A stretch of 64,000 nt of DNA from Symsagittifera roscoffensis (GCF_963678635.1 NC_087062.1:21565789-21629788); one strand, 5' to 3'. Counted from the stretch's first letter, positions 36,254 through 48,569 are shown. Notes: generated by a model from the sequence alone, not told the origin. A program made the numbers and translations.

Positions 36254-36620
36254 TTATGATTGTAGAGACAAACATCCCAAAGTTTTTTTGAGCTCAACTA
36301 AATCAAATGACTTGGTCAGGATTTGGTCTGTAGAAACAAGTAGAAACAAACTCCACTGCATCATAAGACTCAAGGTATTCAAGAAGGCTGACTTATTCCT
36401 GCCGAAAGTTTTGCCCACTCTAGGGATTTCACTCAAGGTATATACGCTATGCCCCTAAGTAACTCTAGATTCTTGCGAAGAGCTCCAAAGGAGTTTTCGG
36501 TGTGTCCGCCAAATCAGAATTGTCAATCCGTCGAGTTGTTCATTGGTGTTCACAGGGCTATAGATTATCGTTGTTCACTGGAACTTGCCTGAAAAGTGGC
36601 CCAGATTTCACTAACCGTTA
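36254..36620 (-). pseudogene. Possible decayed integrase remnant past the gap
   Basis: Open fragments on the - strand continue beyond the gap in the position where the integrase core should be. I cannot find its catalytic D,D-35-E residues, and the fragments are full of stops. The assignment rests on position only. Confidence 0.25.
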
Positions 36621-36820
36621 NNNNNNNNNNNNNNNNNNNNNNNNNNNNNNNNNNNNNNNNNNNNNNNNNNNNNNNNNNNNNNNNNNNNNNNNNNNNNNNN
36701 NNNNNNNNNNNNNNNNNNNNNNNNNNNNNNNNNNNNNNNNNNNNNNNNNNNNNNNNNNNNNNNNNNNNNNNNNNNNNNNNNNNNNNNNNNNNNNNNNNNN
36801 NNNNNNNNNNNNNNNNNNNN
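36621..36820. other. Assembly gap, 200 N
   Basis: Exactly 200 N, probably a placeholder of unknown true length. It interrupts the integrase region. Confidence 0.99.
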
Positions 36821-37107
36821 ACAAATCCAACATGGCTGCCGATCCCGGATGTGTCAAACGGAGGCTGTCCAGCACTGCCTGTCTGAGTTGTGTAGGTATG
36901 ACGATTCTTTCTTCTATGAGTAAACAATCCTCCCGGACATGTAGCCTGTTTCGTATGTTGTGCCAGTATTGTCCGTAGGAAGCTTTGATGGCTTCCCAAT
37001 CCCTTCTTCTTGACGAAGTTGATCAGTGGACGCAGATATTGGTCAATCTTGGTGGCTGCTGCAATAAATCGTGCGCCCAGAACCCACTGTAACCTTTGCC
37101 TGAACAA
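36821..37107 (-). pseudogene. Integrase N-terminal zinc-binding region
   Basis: Fragments in different frames include RFIAAATKIDQYLRPLINFV, then DSLRLTHPGSAAMLDL just before the gap. The LTHPG-type histidine block belongs to the HHCC zinc domain in front of gypsy integrases. Frame changes near 37000 and 36900 break it. Confidence 0.7.
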
Positions 37108-37109
37108 TG

Positions 37110-38120
37110 GTGTGTCTTCCTCTCATTCCACTGTGTTTGTGGCTTTCTCCAACGTCGCGACCAGTCCTCCTGTTATCGTCTCATGTCTGGCTTCTGATTG
37201 TGTATATGTTCCCATTGTTGGTGGTTCTACATTTTGTGTCTGTTCTTTTTGTATGCAGATAATTGGATCCACGCGGCTACCACAGATTTCTGCGGTAACT
37301 TCGCTTCTATCTGACGTGGTTTGTGTAGCTGTTGTTGTACTTTGTTGTTCGGTTTGTGCGGTTTGTGTCGTCTTTGTGATTTCGTTTTGTGTGGGTTTGG
37401 CAGTGGTTTTTGCAGATGTGATAGTGTCCGTGAGGATGATTTTCGGAAAAGTCGATTTCGGAATAGTGATCTCTGTTTTCTTTTTAGCCGCTAGTACTTC
37501 TCTGGCATCCCGTACGGGTGTTGTTGTTGATGTGATATGAACCTTTTTTTTTGGTGATTTTGTTAGATCGTCCTTTCCCTTTTTTCCTTTGGTGTGGGGT
37601 CGCTTATGTCATCTTGGGTCCGAAAGGCTCTCTTCGCGGTCCGATGAACCCTGCCAATTCTGTGTTGACTCTTTTTGGCCCCGCGACTCATTTGTTTTGA
37701 GTTCCGGCGGGATAAATCCTCCTTTAAACCCTTTTGTTTCTGTTTTGCGGCTCAATTTCGATTTTTGAATTTGATTTATTGAAATTATGTGGACGGAATT
37801 TTTGCAGCTTGTCTGGTATGAGTCCGTCTGGTATTATTGAATTTTCAATTGAGAGAGAGTTGACTGTTTTTAGCAGGTTTTGAGTGGAACTGACTTCTGT
37901 TGCTAGTTTGAAAATGACTCATTGCGGAATGTGTGGAATGTTTAGTTGTTAATTGAATGTTTGAAGCAGCATTCAATAACCCTTTGTTTTCCGCGCGTTT
38001 TTTGATCAGCTCATACGGTGCTTTGTTTTGATTGGCTAGATTATTTCGAATGACGTTGTCAATCATCTCGAGGTTAATAATGAATGTCCTAATTGATGCT
38101 ACATCAATTCCTAATCGTAC
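37110..38120 (-). pseudogene. Long linker between RNase H and integrase
   Basis: On the - strand a nearly open frame of roughly 150 residues from about 37545 to 37130 is rich in Thr, Gln, Lys and Ala (for example TTQTAQTEQQSTTTATQTT). It lies directly in front of the integrase region. Before it, 38066-37845 reads IDNVIRNNLANQNKAPYEL. It is probably the variable tether or connection part of pol. A 176-codon + strand frame over the same bases is its antisense shadow. Confidence 0.55.
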
Positions 38121-38660
38121 TCACTAGGGGGTATTGCCAATCCAACTGGATTTCGGGACATATAGTCTATTTATCCCATTTTATTCCCTGCAAGATGTTT
38201 GATGTCAAAAAGAAATGGTATCAATCGGCCGATCCAACGCGTGAGCCGGCTTTGACATGTTTTTGATAGTTCGCTTGCGTTTAACGCGCTGATTGAAGCT
38301 TGGTGATCTGTGATGACTGTAAAATGTTTTCCATAAAGATAATATTTAAAATGTTCGATTGCCCACACGACCCCTAATAATTCTAGGTCGTTTACGGAAT
38401 ATTTTTCCTCTATTGAGTTTAAAAAACGTGAGGCATAAACTATGGCAACCCAGTGTTCTGGTTAATGTTGTTCCAGTGCAGCCCGTAATCCCGTAGTAGA
38501 GGTATCGCATACAATGCGAGTTTCATGATTTTGGTCAAAATGTTTGTTTTGTGTTATTTCAGCTACCAATTTTAATATGTTTTTGAAAGTTGTGTTATGC
38601 TCTGGTGACCAGTCAAGTGGTTTTTTTCTGTGTTTCTTAGCAGTGGGCCTAGGGCGGCAG
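38121..38660 (-). pseudogene. RNase H domain of the - strand gypsy element
   Basis: Reads RIVCDTSTTGLRAALEQH, a stop, then RFLNSIEEKYSVNDLELLG, then WAIEHFKYYLYGKHFTVITD. The acidic residues of retroelement RNase H (VCDTS Asp, the LELLG Glu, ITDHQ Asp) are visible. A stop follows GNKMG near 38171, and the frame shifts in YMSRNPVGLAIPP. Confidence 0.8.
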
Positions 38661-38679
38661 CGGTTTGTGCTAATTTTGG

Positions 38680-39530
38680 TATATATCGTGTGAGATGGAG
38701 TAAGGAGCCCATAATATTTTTAGTTGATCAAAAGTTTTTGTTGGTGATAGTTTTTCGATAGACTCAGTCTTTCTTATGAGGGGTTTTATTCCCTCGCTTT
38801 TAATGTTGAATCCTAACCACTCAAATTGTTTGCATGCGAACTTACATTTGTCCAATGATACTGCAAGATTTTCCTTTTCTAGTTTTTTCAGAACTGATTG
38901 TAACTTTTATTTGTGTAGTTCCAACGATCCTTTTATTACCATTAATTTATCGTCCAAATAAGCTTAGGTGTTCTCACAATTCGTAAGGGTTAGATCAATC
39001 GCTTTTTGGATTTCGGCCGGCATATCCGTGAGGCCATAAAATCCTGTTTGAAACTGATAGGTCCCAGTGGCGTTACCACCAATAAGACTAAAATTGCATT
39101 GTTCTCTGGTCGTTTTATCCAGAGGAAATTGTGTTTGTTTGGATTTGTCTGATTTGACCACCTCGGCAGTATTATCCAAAAGTAAATCGATGTTGGGCAT
39201 TTGATTATTGTTTTTGTGAATGAATTTGTTGATATTCTGAGAGTCTGACGCCAGTTTAACTGTTTGATCCTTTTTCACTGTTATGACAATTGGGCTAATA
39301 AATTGTCGATCCGAACATTCATCTAAGTTGATAACGTGGTTTTGATCCATCAGTTTGTTGAATTCCCCTTCAACTCGTTCCTGTAGGTGGACAGGAATAC
39401 GTCGACCTTTTTGTTGTATTGAAATGAAATCGTGATTGAATTGAATTCTCATCGTATGATTTTTCGATTTTCCTATACGTATGGACAGTTGTCGAAAATT
39501 ATTTTTGACCCATTGTTTAATTTCTGGATC
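38680..39530 (-). pseudogene. Reverse transcriptase of the - strand gypsy element
   Basis: 39452-38964 carries GRRIPVHLQERVEGEFNKL, ISPIVITVKKDQTVKLASDS and FYGLTDMPAEIQKAID. A TAA (38966-38964) directly precedes the catalytic AYLDD (YLDD at 38960-38949). 38855-38670 continues with DKCKFACKQFEWLGFNIKSE of the thumb and connection. The family role is copying element RNA to DNA. The stop makes this copy inactive unless it is read through. Confidence 0.88.
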
Positions 39531-39533
39531 TGA

Positions 39534-42500
39534 TTATTCCTGTACGCTTAACACATTTTGTTTTCGTTTTTCTTGGATCAACTTGACACCTATTTGTGGT
39601 AGTAAGTTGCGTCCTATTATGTTAGCTTTCTGATCATCCACAATAATAAACGGAGCTGATTGAAATCTCCAGCCTCCTGATTCAATAGTTATTATCAATC
39701 TTCCTTTCGGGTTTATTGTTTCACCATTGTAGCATGCGAGATTTCTGTTAGTGTCGTCCGGTGGGATGCATTTGAATAATGCTGATTTATCGTTTTGTTG
39801 TATACGCCGTGCGGTTTTTTTGTTTAGAAAAGACATTGGGCTGCCCGAATTGGCAATAGCGAATAATTCTCCTGAATTTGTTTTTAGTTTAACAATATGA
39901 CCATTTAGATCCTCTTCCGATAGGATAATTGTATTTTTAATCTCGAAGGATTCAGCGATTACCATAACCCTGAATTTGCCTATCTGGTATTCATCCCATC
40001 CATTATTTGACGCGAAATCAGCAAAAGTCACAGGGTCGTTTTCGGTTTCCAGACTCTCTGTTTCTATTTCTTCCTGTTGTTCATCCTGTCGGTTTCCTAA
40101 GTAGTTAACATTTTTGGATCTACAAACTTTTGCAAAATGGCCTCTTTTGGCACATTTTTAACAAATCTTGTCTTTAGCCGGGCAAGCTTGAAGATGATTT
40201 TGATTGTATTCGTTTCCGCACTTATAACATTGTTTTGGAATGTTCACATAATTGTTTCTTTGTTGTCCTCTAGCGTTAGAACAAAGATTGAATAATGCTG
40301 CTTTATCGTTTTGTTGTATACGCCGTGCGGTTTTTGTTTTAGAAAAGACATTGGGCTGCCCGAAGGACATCTGTTCTTTTGAACAGATAAAATTGTTTCG
40401 GAGCGGAATGCATTTTGTTTTTTTTTCTTGGATCAACTTGACACCTATTTGTGGCTTATGTTGCGTCCTATTTTGTTGGATTTCTGGTCATCCACAATGA
40501 TAAATGGAGCTGATTGAATTCTCCAGCCTCCTGATTCAATCGTTTTTATCAATCTTCCTTTCGGGTATATTGTTTCACCATTGTAGCATGCCAGATTTCT
40601 GGCAGTGTCGTCCGGTGAGATGCATTTGGATAATGCTGATTCATCGTTTTGTTGTATACGCCGTGCGGTTTTTTTTAGAAAAGACATTGGGCTGCCCGAA
40701 GGACATCTGTTCTTTTGAACAGATAAAATTGTTTCGGAGCGGAATGCCTTTTGTTTTTTGTTTTTCTTGGATCAACTTGACACCTATTTGTGACTTATGT
40801 TGCGTCCTATTATGTTGGCTTTCTGGTCATCCACAATGATAAATGGAGCTGATTGAATTCTCCAGCCTCCTGATTCAATAATTTTTATCAATCTTCCTTT
40901 CGGGTATATTGTTTCAACATTGTAGCATGCCAGATTTCTGGCAGTGTCGTCCGGTGGGATGCATTTGAATAATGCTGATTTATCGTTTTGTCGTATACGC
41001 CGTGCGGTTTTTTTATTTAGAAAAGACATTGGGCTGCCCGAATCGGCAATAGCGATTAATTCTCCTGAATTTGTTTTTAGTTTAACAATATGACCATTTA
41101 GATCCTCTTCCGATAGGATAATTGTATTTTTAATCTCGAAGGATTCAGCGATTGCCATAACCCTGAATTTGTCTATCTGGTATTCATCCCATCCATTATT
41201 TGACTTGAACTCAGCAAAAGCCACAGGGTCGTTTTCGTTTTCCAGACTACCTGTTTCTATTTCTTCCTGTTGTTCATCCTGTCGGTTTCCTAAGTAGTTA
41301 ACGTTTTTGGATCCACAAATTTTTGCAAAATGGCCTCTTTTGACACATTTTGAACAAATCTTGTCTACAGCCCGGCAAGTTTGAAAATGATTTTGATTGT
41401 ATTCGTTTCCGCACTTATAACATTGTTTTGAAATGTTCACGTTATTGTTTCTTTGTTGTCCTCTAGCGTTAGAACAAAGATTGAATAATGCTGACGTATC
41501 GTTTTGTTGTATACGCCGTGCGGTTTTTTTTATTTAGAAAAGACATTGGGCTGCCCGAATCGGCAATAGCGATTAATTCTCCTGATTTGTTTTTAGTTTA
41601 ACAATATGACCATTTAGATCCTCTTCCGATAGGATAATTGTATTTTTAATCTCGAAGGATTCAGCGATTACCATAACCCTGAATTTGCCTATCTGGTATT
41701 CATCCCATCCATTATTTGACGTGAAATCAGCAAAAGTCACAGGGTCGTTTTCGGTTTCCAGACTCTCTGTTTCTATTTCTTCTTGTTGTTCATCCTGTCG
41801 GTTTCCTAAGTAGTTAACGTTTTTGGATCCACAAATTTTTGCAAAATGGCCTCTTTTGACACATTTTGAACAAATTTTGTCTACAGCCCGGCAAGTTTGA
41901 AAATGATTTTGATTGTATTCGTTTCCGCACTTATAACATTGTTTTGAAATGTTCACGTTATTGTTTCTTTGTTGTCCTCTAGCGTTAGAACAAAGATTGA
42001 ATAATGCTGATTTGTCGTTTTGTTGTATACGCCGTGCGGTTTTTTTTATTTAGAAAAGACATTGGGCTGCCCGAATCGGCAATAGCAATTAATTCTCCTG
42101 AATTTGTTTTTAGTTTAACAATATGACCATTTAGATCCTCTTCCGATAGGATAATTGTATTTTTAATCTCGAAGGATTCAGCGATTGCAATAACCCAGAA
42201 TTTGTCTATCTGGTATTCAACCCATCCATTATTTGACTTGAACTCAGCAAAAGCCACAGGGTCGTTTTCGTTTTCCAGATTACCTGTTTCTATTTCTTCC
42301 TGTTGTTTATCCTGTCGGTTTCCTAAGTAGTTAACGTTTTTGGATCCACAAATTTTTGCAAAATAGCCTCTTTTGGCACATTTTGAACAAATCTTGTCTT
42401 CAGCCCGGCAAGATTGAAAATGATTTTGATTGTATTGGTTTCCGCACTCATAACATTGTTTTGAAATGTTCACATTATTGTTTCTTTGTTGTCCTCTAGT
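39534..42500 (-). pseudogene. Multiplied zinc-knuckle/protease module
   Basis: The same block is repeated in tandem: CYKCGNEYNQNHF, canonical knuckle CSKCVKRGHFAKIC, SKNVNYLGNRQDEQQEE, then aspartic protease ADSGSPMSFL and TARRIQQND. Copies begin near 42490, 41970, 41450 and 40270, plus a partial copy lacking the knuckles at 40445-40690. Junctions join the protease sequence after SALF directly to NARGQQRNN in front of the knuckles. Only the last copy (40031-39534) continues the protease to LSVQE and on toward RT. In that copy the active site reads NSGS instead of DSGS. Confidence 0.85.
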
Positions 42501-43406
42501 GTTTTGTGTTCCACGTGGGTACGGTCGTCCGCGAAAACCATCCCGACTTCTTTGTGAGATTTGATTGTTTGAATAGTTGTATCGACCACGTGTGTTGATA
42601 TAGTGTACTGGTTCTTGTTTTGTTGTAGTTTGTCCTCCGAATGGATTTTTATTCGTTCTGCGGCTGTGTTCAATGCCTTTTTCCCGACGGATTGTATATT
42701 CATATGCATCTTGTGGGGTCTGTTTTTGTGCTAATAATTCTTCTGCGGTCTTTTTTTTGTTCATATGCGCTGTGAACATGTCTCTGACCCATTCGTCTTC
42801 TCGCTCCCCACAGTCAGCCCGTGAGGCTAATTGGACTAGATCTGCATGAAATTGTTCAAGACTCTCCGATTTCTTTTGTTTACGACAGATAAAATTATAT
42901 CCTTCGAAGGCTACAATTCTGTTAGTAACAAAAATGTTTTCCAGTGTTTTCATGAGTTCTTGTGTGGTCACATTGTGTAGTTCCAAACTAGGTCTTTTCT
43001 GTTGAACTTGTCTTTGTCCTTCGGCTCCCAATCAGAGAAAAAGATAATGGCGAATTTTCATGTCTGCTTCGTCCCACCTAGATGAATTGCATAACACTCT
43101 TTTCTCCCGGGCTTTTATGACGTGATTTTCCCAAACAACTCGTTTCTCCTGATTGCGAACCTCTCGGTGTTTCTGTTGTGCCTCTGTTTCGCCCGTTATT
43201 TCAATGCAGTACACAGGTTCTGAGGGTTCTACATGTGGTGCTCTGGCTCTCAATAAATTCCGTACCTCAATTCCATCCTTTGCAAGTACAGCCATCTCCA
43301 GTATATTTGCCCACTTGAACCACTCTAGTGGTGGTTCGACAGACGCTTTCTCCCAAAATGGGTTAATTGTCAGTGGGTTTTTGGAATATCCTGTTGGCTG
43401 CGCCAT
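41985..43406 (-). pseudogene. Gag of the - strand gypsy element
   Basis: ATG 43406 starts MAQPTGYSKNPLTINPFWEK. The frame runs to an in-frame TGA (43034-43032) and continues in the same frame as LGAEGQRQVQQKRPSLEL to 41985. The related element has Ser at the TGA position, so one base change explains it. The middle has ESLEQFHADLVQLASRADC, then an Arg-rich stretch and two zinc knuckles. The downstream end runs into the first protease block and goes out of frame after FLNKK. Confidence 0.88.
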
Positions 43407-44170
43407 GTCATACCACAGGGTATGATTATCTAATTCTTTAATCCGAATGGATCGATAAACAGTGAGTCTCAGTCGGAGCGGTATAAAACAACTAGTTGAC
43501 AGACAACGTTAATTCAATTCTGAACAAAAGTTCAAACATAGTACGTCTTCTGTGTCTATCAAGGTCAAGTGACCGGCCAACTAGGCGTTTAACATAAACT
43601 AAAGATAATATAAATATCATATATAAATATTCAGTGGTTTTGTCGATCCAGGCCGGATGACAGTAGGCTTGTGATCTTCACCGATCAAATATCTATTTTG
43701 CATTAAGAAATATAAAAAAGCAAAAATTTTAAGCTCTAGCGCATTTATAAGAGACTTCTTCTATACAGCAGGGAGCGTATTTACCTATTAAAAGTGGGTC
43801 CACGTAATTCAGTCATCGATGGAACACCATAAAGTCTCAAAAACAAAAAACTTTTTTGAGAATACCTAGAAAAAAAACTAAAGCGGGCTAACGGATAAGC
43901 TGAAAAAACTCTGAACCCGTTCACTGCATTTCTGCGTATGACAATTTCACAAGATTACTTATTTTCCAGCAGGGGTTCAATTATCCGAGTAATCCTTGTG
44001 AATTCTTCATCTTGCACTTGCTTCTGGCTTGGTTTTGCCAGAATATAGAAGGCTGGTGCCGTTTGTTTTGACACGAACATGTCAACAGTCATCTGAACGC
44101 TTTCTGCCTTGTCTGATTGTTCTTTCGGAAAGTCCTAGATCTCAGCAATCCATTGAGTTACCCGCATCCA
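43407..44170 (-). other. Leader/5' LTR region of the - strand gypsy element
   Basis: Non-coding sequence upstream of gag. A palindromic ggtcaagtgacc lies near 43564, in a position comparable to the hairpin of the other element's leader. LTR borders are not resolved. Confidence 0.4.
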
Positions 44171-44179
44171 AGTTTAGGC

Positions 44180-45115
44180 GTAAGTAATCGATTATAACGG
44201 ATTATTATGATGATTTTTTGACAATTATAATTGATTATATTACCAAAATTAGATGTTTAAAGGATTTATAATTGATTATAATCGTGATATTTTCCAAGAG
44301 ATTATTATCTCTTATAATCAATTATAATTGATTATAGTTTTTACGAAAAATCCTTAAAATATTTTATAATTGATTATAATCTCTTATTTTGCCGAAATTG
44401 TGTCAATTCAACACTATAGTCGAATTATATCTTGTGGGTTATTATTTTTGTGTCAATAAAAAATCTCTAAAAGAGAGATCTCTTGAACACCTTGGTTCAT
44501 CTGAACACAGAGTTATACCACGATACAAAAGTTTCATAGAGATCCTTTCAAATGAGTGGAAAGGTTCCCGCGGTAAATGAAAAATAAATCTTCCGAATCA
44601 ATCATGAAACTGAATCAACTTGCTATTGTTAAGGTGTTCAAAAAAGCTTGAAAAATGCATCACAAAACAACTCTAATGGGGAACAAATGAAAAAAAAAAT
44701 AAATTTGAATTAACTGGAAAATTTTCAAAATATTTTTCTCATTTTTCATAGGAACCAACGTCTACAAAAAGCATAAAATATAAACAATTTAGATGAAATT
44801 TCGAAAACAAAATGGACAAAAAAAAGATTATAAGCAATTATAATCGACTATATTGGATTTTTGTGCAAAACTGATGAACTAGAAATTTGAATAAAAATAA
44901 TGGATTATAATCAATTATAATCGATTATAACTGTATCGAAAAATAGACGAATAGATAATCGATTATAATTGATTATAATGGATTATAATTAAATATAATT
45001 TGATATTATAAAGAGAGATTATAATCGATTATTAATTGATTAAAATCAATTGTTTCTCGATTTTAGTAAGACTGGTTCTAAAATCATAATATAATGGATT
45101 ATTAACGCTTAAAAC
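44180..45115. repeat. AT-rich array of gattataatc palindromes
   Basis: Many copies of ttataatcgattataa and ttataattgattataa, clustered at 44190-44390 and 44830-45115, with a less repetitive middle. The words are self-complementary. The unit is irregular, so this is a degenerate simple satellite. Confidence 0.8.
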
Positions 45116-45380
45116 TGGATGCGGGTACTTTTTTCCTGACTAAAATTTTCAATTTGTTTAGCCTTGGCGTCAAAAATTACTAGCGATCTGTTCGCAAGCG
45201 TTTCGATTTTTCATCGTACCCTGGATTTAATCCGATTCGACTGCGTTCAAACGGTCGCTTATTGGTTCATCAGTAATAGCAAACAAGTTGCAGCAGAAAT
45301 TTCCATTCTTTGAAAACAACAAATTCCTGAGAGACTGCTCACAGCTTGTTGATCGTCCTCAATATCAGGACAGACTATGA

Positions 45381-45783
45381 ATGGTTGGAGAACTCGAGAT
45401 AAAGTACTTTCTCGATCAGCATCAAGATATTCATGAAAACAGGTATTGGTATGCGAATGCGAGGAATATATCAGCCCACCAGACTGCAGTTCCGCCTTCG
45501 AAAGTCGCAAGTTTTCCAGGCCAAGAAAAGCTACCAAAGTACTCTGGTATGAGTGCCAAAATGGAACAGGCGAACTGCATAAACCATGAGGCATAATGAC
45601 ATGGAAGAACTATTCCATGAAAAAGCAATTCTAAAAACCCGCAGAGAACTCCTAAAAGACGGCGTGGACGCGAGGTCAATAAGAATCAGAAATCTGGTAC
45701 TACAACAGAAGAAAGGCAATACATGGGTCAATATAAAAGTCGAGGACCAGTCGCCGGCTGAAAACGAGGACAACAGAAACTAA
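45381..45783 (+). pseudogene. LINE ORF1 remnant
   Basis: Two frames, 45381-45596 and 45586-45783. The second reads LKTRRELLKDGVDARSIRIR and VLQQKKGNTWVNIKV. It sits directly before the endonuclease, where ORF1 of LINEs lies. No zinc knuckle or RRM is visible, so the assignment is positional. Confidence 0.45.
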
Positions 45784-45823
45784 AATTGACCAAATGAAAA
45801 AACTCGAAATTAAAAGTTTTAAA

Positions 45824-46430
45824 GTTCAATGTGAGAAATCTGCTTCAACTCTCAAAGAGAGAAACTTTGAGCAATGCACTTTTACTATGCCAATACGAAA
45901 TCATCTATTTAACTGAAGCATGGCAATCGTACGATATCGGACGATGCTTTATTTCTCCCGGCTTATTCTTTCTTGAGAAATGACCGCAAAAAACGAAGAC
46001 GAAGGCAACTAAACCTCTGCAGAGTACTTCTCGCGGTGAAACATGACATACCCTTTATTAAATTGCATTCTGAGATTTCAGACTGCTCAATTGCTCAAAT
46101 GCAAACCCATTCCTCCTCTGCTATCTATACATCGGGCCAACACTTAGCACAATCGCCGTTCTGTGAAAGAGCTCATGACTCTTTACGAAAGATTGAACCA
46201 TTTTCCTCTAGTCTTAATTGCCCAAATGTTTTTATAACAGGAGATATTAATTTCAGTGCCACTACTTGGCCAATCAAGCAATCAACTGATGCGAATGAGC
46301 AAATAATACTCGACTTGATGACTGATTTCAACTGTTACCAACACATTGTGACATCAAAAGACAAACTGGATGTCGTGTGTGCAACCAACCCGATCTAATT
46401 CTGGACAAAAGGTTGATCTGCAACTAAATG
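45824..46430 (+). pseudogene. LINE endonuclease domain
   Basis: Begins FNVRNLLQLSKRETLSNALL and reaches IIYLTEAW, matching the start of APE-type endonucleases with the catalytic Glu. In another frame (45973-46398), VFITGDINFSATTW gives the second conserved block and KLDVVCATNP the end. In these elements the domain nicks target DNA. Frame changes separate the blocks. Confidence 0.7.
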
Positions 46431-46799
46431 CTCTATATTGCAACCAAAGGAAACCAACCAAATGGTATAAGAAACCAACCACAATTGCGACCAGGACATT
46501 CTGGACTTTTTGTGTTTTTCCTTAGTCAACGCAGACTGGGAAAAAGTTGAGAATGAAATTGGAAAAAAAACCTTTCAAACCATATTGCTACAGTAATAGT
46601 GAGCATTTAGTCGAGTCATGGTACACATGGCTACTCAAAAAATTGCAATCCTGCCTCAAAAAGAAAACAAATCACAGAAGATGTGTACCACTGTGGATAA
46701 CAACATCAACCTCAAACCTGATAAAAAGGCTAAATACCTTAAGAAAACGCATAGAAAAACAACCCACCAAGGCAGGAATAACAAAACTCGAAAATATGG

Positions 46800-47705
46800 A
46801 AAAAATTGTAAAGTAAATTGACGAAGATCAAACTGCTTTTGAAGCCGTTATCTTTGAGGGTAAAAATTTTGCCAATCTACAGAAATACGTCAAAAGTACC
46901 CGTACGACAAAGGGACTACCACTAAATTTATACTGGGAAGACAAAACTGCCTGTAACGACAGAGATATTGCAAATCTATTCAACCAGTACTTCCAAAGCT
47001 TGTTCAAAAAATCAAATGAAAAACCTTGCTTATTGAATCAAACCAAAATAAGCGTCATTGAGAGTATTTATTTTACGGAAACAGAAATCAAAAGAACTAT
47101 GGTAAACCTAAAATTGAATAAAACTATGGGGCTCAACAATCTTGGAAACCATATACAAAACAAACTGGCAAATGGACTCAAGAAATCTTTACACCTTCTC
47201 TTCAATACAATTGCAAACAAATCAACTTATCCTACTATGTGGAAACATAGCGAAATATGTCCGTCCAATATACAAGAACGGTGACAAGCGATCGGTAATT
47301 AGTTATCGTCCAATAAGACTACTCTTCTCAGTTTCGAAAGTACTCGAATGACTCACTTTCGATAAAATGTCAACTTGTATTTTCAAACAGCTACACGAAA
47401 GCCAGTTCCTATCTTTGCGGTATGCAATGATTTTGATAAAGACTTTGACGAGGTCGAACATAGTTTTCTGGTCACCTAATTTTTTAATTTTTGGGATTAG
47501 TGGTAACCTGATAGAGTTACTTAAAAGCTATCTGCAGAATCGCACGCAGAAAGTTCGAATCAGAAATCAGCTTAGCAATTGGCTAGGTGTTACTAGAGGA
47601 GTTCCACAAGGTTCTATATTGGTCATGTTACTTTTTCTTTGCTTCATAAATGATCTACCGAGTGGCTTGAAATCCAGTTACTTTGACTATGCGGACGACT
47701 AGTAG
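46800..47705 (+). pseudogene. LINE reverse transcriptase
   Basis: After LPLNLYWEDKTACND and LFNQYFQSLFK, the RT blocks follow in changing frames: TMVNLKLNKTMG, SYRPIRLLFSVSKVLE, LIELLKSYLQNRTQKV, TRGVPQGSIL and SSYFDYADD. The catalytic YADD ends at 47699 and is followed at once by TAG. The normal order of non-LTR RT motifs is kept. Confidence 0.85.
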
Positions 47706-48569
47706 CTGTTATCGATAAATTCTAAAAATTTAAAAACAGACATGAAACATCTCAGTTAATGCTGCTGTGATAACAACAGGAGATTAAAACTATCAAAATA
47801 CCATAACTTGATCTTCAAATCAGATTGTACATCGATCGCGTAAATCTAATGCGAGCTTTCAGAGCCTGATATACCGAGAAAGATCGAGGAATCTTACTCA
47901 CCTGGTCTGCCAACTGTGAACAGCGAGTGTCAAAGCCATAGGAGCACTTTTCCAAATCAAGCGAAATTTGTCAAAGTGTCATCATTATCATCAAAACTAA
48001 ATGCATACTCTGGCTACATGGTACCAATTATATAATACGGATCTCAGGTATGGAAGTCAAACAAAACAGAACTAAGAGGCCTTGAAGATGTACAAAAGAA
48101 AGCTACCAGATGGATTCTTAAATCCTCGGCTATGCCTTACAAGCAAAGACTTGAAAAAGTTCGATTTTTACCTCTTTCGTTATATCACGAAATGCACGAT
48201 CTTCTTTTCTTACACAAAGTTGCTCACAATAACTACGATTGTCATGTTTACGATCACGTTATGTCCTGCACCAAAAACTACTTCGAGACCCGACAAGTAC
48301 CCAGAAACGCGTTCCATTATCCCAAAATTGAAAAAACAAAAGAGCAAGAACAGTTTTTGCTACCGTGTACCTTTTCTGGTAAACAAATTGTCAGCTTGTC
48401 TTGGATTCGATCTGATAACGTTGAATTACAAAATTTTTTGAAAGAAAAATTGATTGAAAAATGCTGGAAATTCTTCTATGAAAAAATTACTGAGAGCGAT
48501 TTATGTATTTGGCGCACCAACTTTGCTTGCAACTGCTGCTTAAACTCGAAAAACTTTGACATCAGCTAA
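47706..48569 (+). pseudogene. LINE C-terminal region
   Basis: Downstream of YADD the coding text is broken to about 48080, then reads well in the frame 48132-48569 (MPYKQRLEKVRFLPLSLYHE through NSKNFDIS). This is the post-RT domain of the element. It ends about 60 bp before the simple-repeat tail. Confidence 0.7.

Larger units (their letters stand above)
36200..44170 (-). mobile_element. Gypsy-type LTR retrotransposon on - strand, rearranged
   Basis: On the - strand the order is leader, gag (43406 down), a multiplied zinc-knuckle/protease block (to 39534), RT (to ~38680), RNase H (to ~38120), a low-complexity linker (to ~37110) and the integrase N-terminal zinc region, which runs into the 200-N gap. 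Protein similarity to the truncated element at 5147-7380 shows one family. Stops and frameshifts occur in every domain, so it is inactive. LTR ends could not be matched because the 3' side is broken by the gap. Confidence 0.85.

Noticed and set aside
36502-37107. Long frames spanning the first gap
   Set aside because: They are open only because N codons cannot be stops.
37010-37540. 176-codon + strand open frame
   Set aside because: It is the antisense of the Thr/Gln-rich pol linker, which connects smoothly to integrase on the - strand.
43032-43034. In-frame TGA in gag as programmed readthrough
   Set aside because: The related element has Ser at this place and other lesions abound; a point mutation is simpler.
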